Counted from the first letter of the stretch, positions 1 through 10,920 are shown. The stretch: 64,000 bases of DNA from Diabrotica undecimpunctata (GCF_040954645.1 NC_092810.1:75108660-75172659), one strand, 5' to 3'. Notes: generated by a model from the letters alone, not told the origin. Numbers and translations: made by a program.

Positions 1-1460
1 AAAAACTCCAACGACCACAAAAGTTATCGGCCAATATATTTATTTTGTCAGCTATTCAAACTACTTCTGCACAAGATCCTTGATATAAGTTTACCGATAA
101 TAGAAGAAAAACTCAAATTAAAAGACGAAAGTGGCTATAGACAGCGACGATCATGTACGTCACCAATAGTAAATCTTACCTAACACAGCGAAGACGGACA
201 CGAAAGATATCAGGTGTCAGGAGTGGTATTTGTCAATCTAGATGCCGCTTACGACACCTTAAATTAGAGGGCATTTCTTCAAAATCTATGCGATATCCCC
301 TTTGATAATAAACTCACTTGTATTATCCGCGTATGCCTACACAAGAGAAGATTTTTCATATCACTCAATGGTAAGAATAGCAGATGGAGAACGCGGAAGA
401 ACGGTCGGACGGGATTTTGGGGTAGTGTAATGGCAACTACACTGTATAACATTTACACAAACCATCAAACCATACAAGTAGCTACTACTAGTTCTACTAG
501 TAGAACTACCGGTTGTTCGAAGGCTAATCAAAACTTGATTGTAATCAAATATTTAATTAAAATCAAATACGTCACATTTTGAGGTTATGTTGGCTGATTA
601 ATTTTATTCAATTTTATTATTTAGCGTTTTAATTTAAAATAAACCATAATTAAACTCTTTCTGATGTTAATTTCATGTTTTTATTTACAAATCAATAATA
701 ATAATAAGCAATTTTTAATAATTTGGACAGCTGTCGTGACGTATTTGCTTGTAATCAAATATTTGATTACAATCAAGTTTTGATTAGCGTTCGAACAACC
801 GACCCTTAGGACTTTTATTATGTAGACGATACATCTATTGTTGTTCAGCCCAAAAATTTTGTTGCTGAAGTGGAGAAAAATCTAAATCATGCCTTAAACA
901 CAATAAAAATAGGATATGAATCAATTTTAAGCCAAACCCCGGATAAATTTAGGTGTGTTCCTTCAATGTCCCTAACAGAGACGCTCTCACAAATCTGAAC
1001 ATACAATAGTATCATGAAATCCTTAAACTCTGGACTTACTATAAATACCTTGAAGATAGTTTGTATCGCACGTTATCATTCGCAGAACTTTGTTTAAAAC
1101 TAACAGGCAAACTGAGGACCAGAAATAATATTCTCCGCAAACTTGTCAGCTAAAAATGGGAAGCACATCCTTCCACCTTTAAAACGTAGACTCTGATTCT
1201 GCCGCCGAATATACCTCGCCAGTATGAGTGACACCAATACATACTTGACACGTAGATTTCGCTATAAATTAGTCAGCCAAATTCAGCGAATATTAAGACT
1301 CACATCCATACATAAGCTCTATCGGCTATTGATCGCTACAATATCGTAGCTATCAATCCACCTAATATCCGAAGAAAGTAGCTAGAAACGAAAAAAAGGT
1401 AATGAGATTTCTGGATTTTAGTCCAAATAAGTTGCAGCGACCGTCAATACGTTCACGTCT
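1..1460 (+). pseudogene. Jockey-like LINE reverse transcriptase, dead copy
   Basis: Conceptual reading on the plus strand gives, in broken frames, the reverse-transcriptase landmarks of Jockey-clade non-LTR elements: a YRPI-like block near 30, a GYRQRRSC block near 130, VFVNLDAAYDT near 230, LYNIYTN near 440, and after an interruption FYYVDDTSIV near 812 (YVDD in place of the usual FADD). Further on, RTRNNILRKL near 1115 and NPPNIRRK near 1360 match the C-terminal thumb region. Many stops and frameshifts show it is not functional. A MITE interrupts it at 510-801. The 5' end lies outside the window. The superfamily call is secure; the clade is less so. Confidence 0.7.
510..801. mobile_element. 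MITE with ~65-bp terminal inverted repeats
   Basis: The segment begins CGGTTGTTCGAAGGCTAATC and ends with its near-exact reverse complement; about 65 bp at each end pair with roughly five mismatches. The core is AT-rich and has no ORF. It sits inside the Jockey reverse transcriptase between the LYNIYTN and YVDD blocks, which fixes its outer limits. I see no convincing target duplication beyond a possible AC dinucleotide, so the superfamily is open. Confidence 0.75.
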
Positions 1461-2214
1461 CTTTTGATTCTGCCAAACACGCATGAATAAAATATTTGGC
1501 ATGTTTGGCCCATCGGCAAAAGTTTGGAGTAGCGTATATGTTACTCGCTGACGAATAACAAATATTTGGGCGAATACAACGAATACACATACACAAACTT
1601 ACAACTTGTGTATTTATTATTTTAAAAGAAACGTTGAACTCGTAATTAAATAAAAATGGAGTAGCGTATTTGATATTCCCTGACGAATAACAAATATTTG
1701 GGCAAATACAACAAATAGCGAAGTGTGGTGCCGCCATGAAAATAGTAGTAATCGGAGCTTCACGTGAAATACTATTCTGAAGCTATTTGCTTGTGGCATT
1801 GTAATGCAATTACTATTTTTTTGGAATAAGCCATAATTTAAGTTTAAAATAAGATTATTTTTGTCGGTTCCACTACGGAAATCGTTCTCAAAATACAAAA
1901 CATTAATAAACGTCAAAAATAAACTTATTTTAAACTCAAAATTGTGGCTTATTCAGAAAAAAAAATAGTTGTTTTAATATGTATGTACAAATAAGCATTA
2001 ATACTTTATCCACATTAATGTTCTTTAAAATTTACGTCAATTAATTTTAGTCGAGAAAATAAAAAACGGAAATGTTTGTTTCTTTTATCTATACTTTGTT
2101 AAAAATTGTAAATATAATCGCGAAGAAAATGTATGTTTGTATGAAACTGATAAAATGGTTCGTTGCAAGTGATATTAACCAATTTTTTATATTCAAGATG
2201 TTTTTCTTACTTAC
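1461..2214. other. Non-coding stretch with short dispersed repeats
   Basis: No gene seen. Two copies of a ~65-bp segment (1525-1598 and 1659-1722, both containing CTGACGAATAACAAATATTT) flank a 59-bp segment (1600-1658) found again at 2383-2441. At 1829-1955 an inverted pair of ~30 bp (GAATAAGCCA...TGGCTTATTC) encloses a degenerate hammerhead-like hairpin. On the minus-strand model this is the first intron of the TIL gene starting at 2278. Confidence 0.5.
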
Positions 2215-2278
2215 CACACAGTTGACCTAAAGTGTCTTGACACAGTAGAGCAATAAGTATCAACAATAGTTGTTGCAT
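2215..2278 (-). CDS. First exon of a secreted TIL-type inhibitor gene (signal peptide)
   Basis: On the minus strand an ATG at 2278 opens a short coding stretch of about 21 codons: Met-Gln-Gln, then a hydrophobic Leu/Ile/Ala core, then a polar turn and Gly-Gln-Leu-Cys, which reads as a classical signal peptide. It ends after one base of a codon at a strong donor (G|GTAAGT), so the exon is phase 1, as are all TIL-domain exons in this window. A TATAAATA box lies at 2325-2332, about 50 bp upstream of the ATG. The rest of the gene would lie below position 1. Assignment to the TIL family is inferred from the phase, strand and cluster context; the exon itself encodes no TIL domain. Confidence 0.55.
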
Positions 2279-2324
2279 TCTGAATTCTTGATTTTTATCT
2301 TGTTGGAAATGTCTCTTGTATTTA

Positions 2325-2332
2325 TATTTATA
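2325..2332 (-). promoter_or_regulatory. TATA box of the TIL gene starting at 2278
   Basis: TATAAATA on the minus strand, 47 bp upstream of the signal-peptide ATG, leaving about 30 bp to a likely start site and a short 5' UTR. Confidence 0.45.
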
Positions 2333-2382
2333 GTAAATTAAATATTTATCTGTTGATATACATAAATAAAAAAAATGTATTT

Positions 2383-2441
2383 TACAACTTGTGTATTTAT
2401 TATTTTAAAAGAAACGTTGAACTCGTAATTAAATAAAAATG
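2383..2441. repeat. 59-bp repeat, second copy of 1600-1658
   Basis: The two copies start ACAACTTGTGTATTTATTAT and appear identical for 59 bp. This one lies just upstream of the TATA box of the TIL first exon; the other lies inside its intron. Confidence 0.7.
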
Positions 2442-3627
2442 TAATTTGTTTTATTGCTGATATACCTATCTAGGCTAATTAAATGTACCTAATAATAACT
2501 TAAGTTGAGTACTTAACCCCAATGAATTTATTTAATTTTAATTATATGCAATTCTACATTTTTGTATGAAAACTTAGAATTCATATTATCTTACGCTAAT
2601 TCTAGTATCACTTCTCTCAATGTATTTGAAAGAATTACATTTATCTTATCTCACTAAAAATAAACCAGAAAGTAAAAATAATGTGCTGTAACCCGATTGC
2701 TGATCCGAAAATGCTGTTTATGTCATTCTTCTATAGAAAAAATAGATAATTTAAATAATAATAATAAATAATTTATTAAACGAGGTGACATTTTTAGTTT
2801 GACATGTACATGTAAAGTTTATTTAATCCTTCATTTTGAACAAGCATTTTTGGGAAAATTAAGTAAAAGGGGCTATGTTATGACAATTTTTCTCATCAAT
2901 TTTTTTTTGCATGCCAAGTTTTGGATCGCGATTATTGCGGTCCAATAAGGATTGTTTTTAAATAATAAGAATTTCTAATTATCAACTACTTTTTCTTGTT
3001 CCACGAATAAGTCTACGTCTAAAGTGCTAAACAATAAACCGGAAGTTGACAAAAATTTTATCGGAAGTGAAAGATTTTTGTGACGGGAACTTAACCAAGA
3101 CATGTTTTTAAACCTATTTTTGCAAGCTGATCACGAGTATGTTGTCAAAATAAGTGTATCTATCGTTGGTTGCGGGCTATACCGTTTTTATTAATTTTTT
3201 CAAAACCTGTAGTGGGTATTTCCGTTTTGACAATTTTTTCAATCTTATCGGGTTCAAAGGCAGAATTTTTGGTAGTATTTAGGGCAAAGTTAGCTTCCTA
3301 AGCTTAATGAAATACTGAGAGTCTATCTTTTATTTTCTTTATCTTTACAATCAAGCTGTTGTTTTTCTGTAATATGTTCTGTTGTAAAAATTCTTCGGGG
3401 CAGTTACTATTATTGGGAGTTTTTTTTGAAATATGTAGCAAACTTATCAATTTATAAAAAGGTCTTCTTCCTGTTAGCTTTTCGATAATTTTCTGTTATA
3501 TTCCTAGTATGATGTTTATTATATTTTTATGTATGTTTTTAATATTTTTAAGAAATGCTTTCTATTGCTTCTTGAAATTTTGTATTCCACCATGGTAGAT
3601 GTCTGTGTTTTCTTAGTATTTAGTATG
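2442..3627. other. AT-rich intergenic DNA, nothing recognised
   Basis: No coding frame, repeat structure or RNA gene that I can support. Confidence 0.5.
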
Positions 3628-3637
3628 TGTTTTTGCC

Positions 3638-3827
3638 TTGATAGACCCATTGGTCAGAGAAGAAGAGGAAGACCCAGAACAAGGTTCCTTGATAACATCG
3701 ATGAAAACATAAGAAATATGGGAATACGTGCTTGGCGGAGAAAGGCAACGGATAGGGACGACTGGAGAGAAATTCTTGGGGAGGCTAGGACCCACGCAGA
3801 TTTGTAAAGCGAGAGTGATAATGATGA
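3638..3827 (+). mobile_element. 5'-truncated LINE tail with (ATG)n end and TSD
   Basis: About fifty C-terminal residues of a LINE ORF2 (RPIGQRRRGRPRTRFLDN...WRRKA..RDDWREILGEA) followed by a stop and a TGATGATGATG-like tail. The target-site duplication TGTTTTTGCC is at 3628-3637 and 3828-3837, so the inserted body is only ~190 bp. It is the same family as the copies at 30534-31380 and 47181-47815. The C-terminus and trinucleotide tail suggest an RTE/CR1-related LINE; I cannot fix the clade. Confidence 0.8.
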
Positions 3828-4044
3828 TGTTTTTGCCGCGTATAAGATAATATTCAATTTATGAATGCCAGAGTGTCAGATATTTATTTAAAACGCTGAT
3901 ATTTTTTGCCCCATGAATGTTTTCGTATTTTTTCGTGATTTTTTCTTCATGATTTGTAATTTACTTACTGTAAGACTTTTTATGTCATAATTGGATGTGG
4001 TTGTCTTTTTAAACACTATACGTATGCTGTTATATATTATTATA

Positions 4045-4655
4045 TAGATAGTGGACAGTTTTGTCTATCTCGGGTTTAGTATAGCTAACGATGGTAACTG
4101 TGACGCAGAAGTTCGGAGACGTATTGGTATGGCAAAAACTGCGATGAGTCGCCTAACTAAAGTTTGGAAAGACAGATCTATCTCTCAAAATATCAAGATG
4201 AGACTGGTGAATGCCCTTGTATTCTCAATATTTCTATACGGGGCAGAGGCTTGGACTCTTCGCGGACGCGAGCGCCAAAAAATTGATGCCTTTGAGATGT
4301 GGTGCTGGAGAACCTTGGACAGCTCATAGGACAAACGTTTCCATTCTAAATCAACTCGAGATTAAAAAAAGGCTGTCCACAATATGTCTTCAACGTTTTC
4401 TGGAATTTTTCGGTCACGTGGTTCGCAGAGGTGACGATAGTTTGGAGAGATTAATTGTTTTAATTGTTTATGGAAATGTTCCGGGGAAAAGATCAATAGG
4501 ACGATCACCAACCAGACGGTCTGACCAAATTAAAAATTCCGCTGGAAACTCATTCTGTCAAGCTCTCAGAGCAGCTGAAGATATAGAAAAATGGAGAAAA
4601 ATTGTTAGGAATATTGGAAGAAATCACGATCCTCAGTAATGGAGAAACGACAAGA
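4045..4655 (+). pseudogene. LINE ORF2 C-terminal fragment
   Basis: Frame one (from ~4051) reads VDSFVYLGFSIANDG...YGAEAWTL, the palm/thumb end of a non-LTR reverse transcriptase. A frameshift near 4310 moves to a second frame with TNVSILNQLEIKKRL, FFGHVVRRGDDSLE and KRSIGRSPTRRSDQ, ending in DHDPQ-like residues and a stop at 4639. Conserved blocks are in family order, but the frameshift makes it a pseudogene. It belongs to a different LINE family from the (ATG)n-tailed copies. Confidence 0.75.
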
Positions 4656-4928
4656 GAGAGTATGCTGTTATTATTTGATTGATGAATATTCTCAAATTAA
4701 ATTTATTTTATCTAACCAAATGAACTATCCTTCGATAAAGGCGGTCCAGAAATACACCTCAAAAAATATAGACAATATCCTTTAACAGTCCTTTACTTTA
4801 AAATGTGTACTATTTGTCTTAATTCATTATGAATCAGACAGACAAAATTAAACTAATCGAAGAATTTTTTGCTATTATAATAATAAATAATAAGTAATAA
4901 AACAAAATAACTTGATTTAGTTTGTATT

Positions 4929-4962
4929 TTAAGAACGATTTCCAAGGTGGAAACGAAACGTC
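4929..4962 (+). ncRNA. Hammerhead-like motif, degenerate
   Basis: The stretch carries a hairpin with arms GATTTCC and GGAAAC, followed directly by GAAACGTC. The 5' core reads TTAAGAAC where related copies have TTGAGAAC, so invariant G5 is lost and activity is unlikely. It is the same dispersed repeat as at 1829-1955, 46593-46626 and 47985-48016, with a GTGGTTAATTCC-like tail. Confidence 0.35.
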
Positions 4963-5189
4963 AAAATAATATATTTTCAATTAAAGTTGTGGTTAATTCC
5001 AATTCAATATCTCTTCTCAAAATACAAATTTTTATGTTCTCTTTTTCGTCTTCGAATGCGGTCTCCATCAGTAAACGTTGGCAACAATGTCTCAAAGTTT
5101 GTGAAGTTTATGCCGTTTACAGAACTGTATGTAAATCAAGTCCTGTTAAATCACGGATGTTCTTTGCCAGGAACAGTGACTACGGTCAC

Positions 5190-5440
5190 GTTTTTTGTTA
5201 CCCTATATTTTTCTTTCTATGGTAAGTTTTGGGAGCTTATATCTTTGATGTCGAGAGACATGTCCTAGGCATGCGGCCTTTCTCATCTTGATTAGTGTTA
5301 ACAGTGGTTTCTTTGTTCTCATTTTTCCTAAAACTTTGTCATTTGTGACGTGATCCACCCAGAATATTCTAATCATACATCGGTATATCCACATTTCGAA
5401 AGCTCCAAAGCGGTTCATTGTACCACCTGTCGTATCCAAG
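5190..5440 (-). pseudogene. LINE ORF2 fragment
   Basis: Minus-strand reading gives MNRFGAFEMWIYRCM, VDHVTNDKVLGKM and KAACLGHVSRHQRY, the conserved C-terminal blocks (FEMW.YRR, V.RVTN..VL, LGH..R) of a non-LTR retrotransposon ORF2. It is open for 78 codons but lacks every catalytic reverse-transcriptase motif. Confidence 0.65.
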
Positions 5441-5564
5441 CCTCTAATTTATACAATACCTAGTACACGTAGCATTTGACAAATCTGAGCCTGATTGTTA
5501 TTCCGGGGCTGCGGTCGCTTAGCAGGAAAGTTACTTTTGTCATTTATATCCTTATATAGTTCTA

Positions 5565-5680
5565 CATGCTCTAGCGCTACAATCCTCTGTGCATCTTGAC
5601 TTGTTCCGCAATTGCATTCCAGTTCCTTTTGTCATTGGCGTCTTTTCTCCAATTCCGAACTCCCACAATCCTTAGTTGAA
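5565..5680 (-). pseudogene. LINE ORF2 extreme C-terminus
   Basis: Minus strand reads VRNWRKDANDKRNWNAIAEQ...MHRGL followed by a stop, the terminal WRK.A.DR..W block typical of LINE ORF2 proteins. It is a short fragment next to, but distinct from, the one at 5190-5440. Confidence 0.6.
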
Positions 5681-5696
5681 AATTGACGAATTATAG

Positions 5697-6016
5697 GAGA
5701 TTCAACAAGCTTTACTATATCGGCGTGTTTAATTAACTCGTTAAGCTCAGTAGTTATTGATGATGTTGATCCTATTGAAGTCTTAAATCTATCAAAAATA
5801 CTGCGGATGGGATCGATTTATTGGATTTCACTTTTCATATTGGCAACAAATAATCTAGGGGGATACATTATACCACACATAGTTACTAATTATGGTTGGA
5901 ATATTTTCGGCAAAAGTTACAGTATAGTATCCTTAACAACTGAAAATAATCCAGTATTCGTTTTATCCAGCAATGCATTTAACATGAATATTGTAAATTA
6001 TTTACAGAAAAACTAA
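5697..6016 (+). CDS. Possible torsin-like AAA+ exon or pseudogene fragment
   Basis: An open frame follows a plausible acceptor (TTATAG at 5691-5696) and runs to a stop at 6014-6016. It contains VVIDDVD (5750-5770), which resembles a Walker B motif, then FILATNNLGGY (5837-5869), which resembles sensor 1 and the NxGG signature of torsin-type AAA+ ATPases, and later a GKSYSIVSL segment comparable to the GKSRE...SL region of torsins. No upstream Walker A exon is visible nearby. It could be the last exon of a host gene or an isolated remnant, and the similarity was judged by eye only. Confidence 0.35.
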
Positions 6017-7000
6017 TTGCATAAATTTACCAAAAATACTTTCGTTGTTTATTTATATTATGGTCATTATTTACATTTTTTTTATATTTATTAAAAACTT
6101 ATACATTTATGTGAACAAAAATCCAATACCCATAATATTATGGATAGTGAGAATATAAAAAAATAACTATATTCTTCTATGAGTAATAATAGATGGGGCA
6201 CGATATACAATTGTCATTTAAACATGTATAATATAATATGTTTATCGTTAAGAATATACAAATCATCTAATTGAGTAGTAGCTTTATTTCACTGACTGTT
6301 TAGCTTTTGAAATATTGTTTTACAATAACTACGTCATATAAGAAGACAAAAATATAACGTATCTATTGTCTAAATAAATCATAAAGTTGCATTGTTAATT
6401 TGTTCTTTACAAATATTTATGCATTCCTAGAACGGCGTTGTCGCCGCTCAAAGGATGCAGTGCATCAAACAGAGACGTAATATGGTATTGACGTGCAAAT
6501 GGAAAAGACGAAGGGGAGAGAATGGAATGGAGAATGTGTGGTAATTATAAGGGACGAACTCCGCAGATATTCTCATGACGAAACGAAGAACTTCAAGAAG
6601 TACGGGAGATTGGCAAATTCCCTAACTTACTGAAGGGAAACTTACCTGGGGCATATCAGCTGAAGATACGAAGGACACCGGACCAAAAGAGTTACGTCCT
6701 CCAAAAGAATGTGAGAGAAAGTAGAAGTGTGTGTGAAGCCGATTGTATAAATGTAGGTTTTTCATATTTTGATAACGATACCAAATTTGTATAACAATCC
6801 GTTATGAATAGTTGGTTTTTTTATGATTGAAAAGAAACGAAAGGAAGAAGAAAAACCCAAATAAATGCCACTACTTATGTTTGCTAAACGTAATGTTTAA
6901 ACGTAATGATTTTTAAGAGCGCAGGGAAAGGTTAAAGGCATGTCCCAGGCATAGTATGGCTTTCAGTGAGGTCGAACGACATCACTAATAATTAAAGACT
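6017..7000. other. Non-coding stretch, nothing firmly recognised
   Basis: AT-rich, then a more GC-balanced block at 6430-6740 with no usable frame. It may be an old transposon remnant, but I could not assign it. Confidence 0.4.
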
Positions 7001-8434
7001 TTAATTATCAGTGATTAAAGTATTAAAGACACTAGGCCAGTGAGTGCTGGTACAAGAGATACAGGAATGAACGCGATATAGTTGTTGAACGTAATGGACG
7101 GTCAATTTTCTTCATGATTCGAGGTTAGGTGAACGGATTTTGTTCTTTACTTTTGCTGTCACAGTATTTGTCAAACTGTTTTATCCTTATTTGGTTGTAC
7201 GACAACAGTATGTGCAAAGTTTGCCCAATTTTATCCAAATCAGATTTTACAGAGAGATGTGTATTCACTATGGGCATTAACCAGGAATAACTGAGGTAAA
7301 ATAATTGGCTTATTCTGCCTCTTCCATTCGTGTAACCTTGACTACGGCCACCTAGACTAGGAACTAACGATTTTTCCATGACACTCGTTGATACAGGTAT
7401 TTAACGACTGTTTTTGATAAATTTGCTGATAGCAATGTGTAATAAATAAAATATGCAAACGATTAAACGTCACTTTTTTTACTTATAAGTAATATATAAA
7501 CAACGTAAGATCGCTATTTGATTTTAAATACTAAAGGCGAAGACCGGTAAATTATATGGAAAAGTGACACAATTTTACTGAAAAAGCATAAAAAATCCTT
7601 TAAGATGAAGGGTTATTGTTTTGTAAATTTTTTGAATAATTATTGTAAAAATGGCTTTAAAAATCGATTTTTTGAAAATTATTAAAATCTTTTCTAATAA
7701 TGCACAAAAAATTTTGATTAATTATCAGTGATTAAAGTATTAAAGACACTAGGCCAGTGAGTGCTGGTACAAGAGATACAGGAATGAACGCGATATAGTT
7801 GTTGAACGTAATGGACGGTCAATTTTCTTCATGATTCGAGGTTAGGTGAACGGATTTTGTTCTTTACTTTTGCTGTCACAGTATTTGTCAAACTGTTTTA
7901 TCCTTATTTGGTTGTACGACAACAGTATGTGCAAAGTTTGCCCAATTTTATCCAAATCAGATTTTACAGAGAGATGTGTATTCACTATGGGCATTAACCA
8001 GGAATAACTGAGGTAAAATAATTGGCTTATTCTGCCTCTTCCATTCGTGTAACCTTGACTACGGCCACCTAGACTAGGAACTAACGATTTTTCCATGACA
8101 CTCGTTGATACAGGTATTTAACGACTGTTTTTGATAAATTTGCTGATAGCAATGTGTAATAAATAAAATATGCAAACGATTAAACGTCACTTTTTTTACT
8201 TATAAGTAATATATAAACAACGTAAGATCGCTATTTGATTTCAAATACTAAAGGCGAAGACCGGTAAATTATATGGAAAAGTGACACAATTTTACTGAAA
8301 AAGCATAAAAAATCCTTTAAGATGAAGGGTTATTGTTTTGTAAATTTTTTGAATAATTATTGTAAAAATGGCTTTAAAAATCGATTTTTTGAAAATTATT
8401 AAAATCTTTTCTAATAATGCACAAAAAATTTTGA
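7001..8434. repeat. Tandem duplication, two copies of a 717-bp unit
   Basis: Unit one is 7001-7717 and unit two 7718-8434, an exact period of 717 bp. I noticed a single difference (ATTTTAAAT against ATTTCAAAT). Each copy holds the same unrecognised 84-codon minus-strand frame (7125-7379, 7842-8096), which I do not call a gene. The unit's 3' part (7520-7717) is related to an inverted, diverged sequence at 11570-11940, so it contains part of a dispersed repeat. A TTAATTATC microhomology sits at the junction. Confidence 0.9.
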
Positions 8435-8489
8435 TTTCGCATGAGAATACGGACAATATCACATATTCATCTTTAAAAATTATATACAA

Positions 8490-8491
8490 AG

Positions 8492-8581
<90 letters not shown>
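8490..8581. repeat. (TA)n microsatellite at PLE1 left border
   Basis: About 90 bp of nearly pure TA next to the left arm of PLE1. Long IYIYIY reading frames across it are artefacts. Confidence 0.95.
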
Positions 8582-8583
<2 letters not shown>

Positions 8584-8679
8584 AATTTGAAATTTCCGCG
8601 GGAGCTATATGTGGTTTCAGTTGTTTTCCGGGTTTGACTCCGCGTTAAATATTTTTGGTTTTTAGAAAAACCATTGTTT

Positions 8680-8721
8680 TGACGACGTTTCGGCAAGGTC
8701 ACACTTGCCATTGTCAAGTCA
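8680..8721 (-). ncRNA. Hammerhead-like ribozyme, PLE1 left arm
   Basis: Mirror copy of the motif at 10757-10798: stem I TGAC/GTCA, core TTGACAA, stem II GGCAAG/CTTGCC, then GAAACGTC with the expected GTC cleavage triplet. Confidence 0.5.
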
Positions 8722-9261
8722 GATTCTGCTTCGTCTTGATGTTACAGGCGAACTGATTTCTCGGTCGCTGCACGCTGAGTTTAAATATCTTGTTGCGCTT
8801 CTTGTCATTGGTCCTGTGCGCAGAGTGGGCGTGGTCTTCTTCGCTATTTTAATTTTTACGTTTTTCTGCAGAATTGTTTTCCACGTATTTGGGAGTCTTT
8901 GGGCATCATCTCTGGTGTTTAAATTTTTCGGATGTTTTTCGATCTCTATGGCTTCTCTGATTACACGTTTGGCCTTATTTTCGATGTTGGCTAGCATTGT
9001 TGTTCCATTTAAGTCTATTTTATGTCCTGTGTTTATGACATGTTGTGCTAGGGATGAAGTTTTTTCTTTTCTTTCGATGGCGTTTCGATGTTCTTCGCGT
9101 CTAACCTGTATCCTTCGATTTGTTTGTCCGATGTACGATTTATCGCAGTCTTCACACGGGATCCTGTATACGCCTTGATTTTCTAATGCAACTTTTGTTT
9201 TTGCTGATGGTAATATGGTTGCTATTTTTCTGTCGGTGTTAAAAATAGTTTCTATTTTGTA

Positions 9262-10759
9262 CATACTTTATTAGCTACCATTACGACCAATAGTCAGCTC
9301 TATTGGATCACCGATACAATCACTGGCAAAATTTCTGGCTGACCAGCTACAACCATATGCGGAGGAAGCGGATTCTTACGTCAAGAACGCAAGCCACTTT
9401 ATCGACCGTATCAAGGACGTTATTCTGGAACCTGAACACTTATTAGTGAGCTTTGATGTAATCTCATTATTCACCAATGTCCCAGTAGAAGAAACATTAG
9501 AAATTATACATAGAAAATATCCAATACCACAGGATACACTAAACTTAACGAGGCATTGCTTAAACAACACCTACTTCATCTACAAGGACCAGAGGTACAA
9601 ACAAGTCGAAGGAGCACCGATGGGTTCACCACTGTCCCCCGTAATAGCCAACCTTTTTATGCAAGATATGGAATCAAAAGCAATAGAAACAGCAGAGCAT
9701 AAACCCAAACTGTGGCTTAGGTATGTTGACGACACATTTATTATCTGGACGCACGGAGAAGAGAAACTTAATAAATTTCTACAACACATTAACAATATCC
9801 ATCCAAAAATACAGTTTACCATGGAACGGGAGAATAACCAACAACTTCCATTCCTAGATGTGTTAGTTATTAAGAAAGAAGATGGAAGCATAGGACATAC
9901 AGTATACCGAAAACCAACCCATACTGACAGGTACTTACACGCAGACTCACACCATCATCCTGCACAATTAAATTCGGTAATAAAAACCTTAATAACAAGA
10001 TCTGAGAAACTGGCAGATGAGGACCATAAGAATGAAGAAATGCACAAAGTCAAAACAAGTCTAAGAAAAAATGGTTTCTCCATGTTCATGATTGAAAAAG
10101 CACATAAATCCCGAAACAACAGCAAAGATCCAGAAAAAGAAGAAAAACCAGTCGGTAAAACTATCCTGCCCTATATAAAGGGTACGACAGACAAAATCAG
10201 CAGAGTTCTAAGAAAAAACAAAATAGAAACTATTTTTAACACCGACAGAAAAATAGCAACCATATTACCATCAGCAAAAACAAAAGTTGCATTAGAAAAT
10301 CAAGGCGTATACAGGATCCCGTGTGAAGACTGCGATAAATCGTACATCGGACAAACAAATCGAAGGATACAGGTTAGACGCGAAGAACATCGAAACGCCA
10401 TCGAAAGAAAAGAAAAAACTTCATCCCTAGCACAACATGTCATAAACACAGGACATAAAATAGACTTAAATGGAACAACAATGCTAGCCAACATCGAAAA
10501 TAAGGCCAAACGTGTAATCAGAGAAGCCATAGAGATCGAAAAACATCCGAAAAATTTAAACACCAGAGATGATGCCCAAAGACTCCCAAATACGTGGAAA
10601 ACAATTCTGCAGAAAAACGTAAAAATTAAAATAGCGAAGAAGACCACGCCCACTCTGCGCACAGGACCAATGACAAGAAGCGCAACAAGATATTTAAACT
10701 CAGCGTGCAGCGACCGAGAAATCAGTTCGCCTGTAACATCAAGACGAAGCAGAATCTGA
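9262..10759 (+). CDS. PLE1 reverse transcriptase with GIY-YIG endonuclease (5'-truncated)
   Basis: The frame is open from about 9262 and ends at a TGA at 10757-10759. In order it reads PIVSSIGSPIQSLAKFLA, SFDVISLFTNVP (RT core, ~9446), PMGSPLSPVIANL (~9619), RYVDDTFI (catalytic YVDD, ~9719), FLDVLV (~9851), TVYRKPTHTDRYL, then a C-terminal GIY-YIG nuclease: GVYRIPCEDCDKSYIGQT (~10306) with the downstream R..EH element. RT plus GIY-YIG is diagnostic of Penelope-like elements. The N-terminal ~300 residues are absent, so this copy is probably not autonomous. No stop interrupts the remaining ~500 codons. Translation would need an upstream start that is not visible here. Confidence 0.9.
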
Positions 10760-10798
10760 CTTGACAATGGCAAGTGTGACCTTGCCGAAACGTCGTCA
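10757..10798 (+). ncRNA. Hammerhead-like ribozyme, PLE1 right arm
   Basis: Read 5' to 3': TGAC (stem I), TTGACAA (core), T, GGCAAG-loop-CTTGCC (stem II), GAAACGTC, then GTCA completing stem I. ACGT can supply a palindromic stem III between two molecules, as in known PLE and retrozyme mini-hammerheads. The core has U3 and A8 in place of C3 and G8, a change that keeps the 3-8 pair. Activity is not demonstrated. Confidence 0.5.
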
Positions 10799-10863
10799 AA
10801 ACAATGGTTTTTCTAAAAACCAAAAATATTTAACGCGGAGTCAAACCCGGAAAACAACTGAAA

Positions 10864-10920
<57 letters not shown>
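10864..10920. repeat. (TA)n microsatellite at PLE1 right border
   Basis: Pure TA directly after the PLE1 right arm. Confidence 0.95.

Larger units (their letters stand above)
8607..10871 (+). mobile_element. Penelope-like element PLE1 with inverted 650-bp arms
   Basis: The right part (9262-10871) is a 5'-truncated Penelope-like retroelement in plus orientation. The left part (8607-9260) is an inverted copy of its 3' 650 bp, joined at 9261. The arms 8607-9260 and 10219-10871 encode identical residues over the shared 181-codon stretch, so the structure is recent. Inverted 5' partial copies are characteristic of PLE insertion. Both arms end in a hammerhead-like motif and a TA repeat. The N-terminal part of the PLE protein is missing. 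Confidence 0.88.

Noticed and set aside
7125..8096. Identical 84-codon minus-strand ORFs in the two 717-bp units
   Set aside because: No recognisable domain, and identity follows from the recent duplication, so it is not evidence of selection.
8368..8717. ORFs with long Ile-Tyr runs (also near 19871, 20155, 27224, 28967, 32044, 52669)
   Set aside because: They are translations of (TA)n microsatellites and carry no protein evidence.
8705..9178. 157-codon ORF on plus strand, mirrored at 10300-10773 on minus
   Set aside because: Antisense shadow of the PLE1 GIY-YIG coding region.
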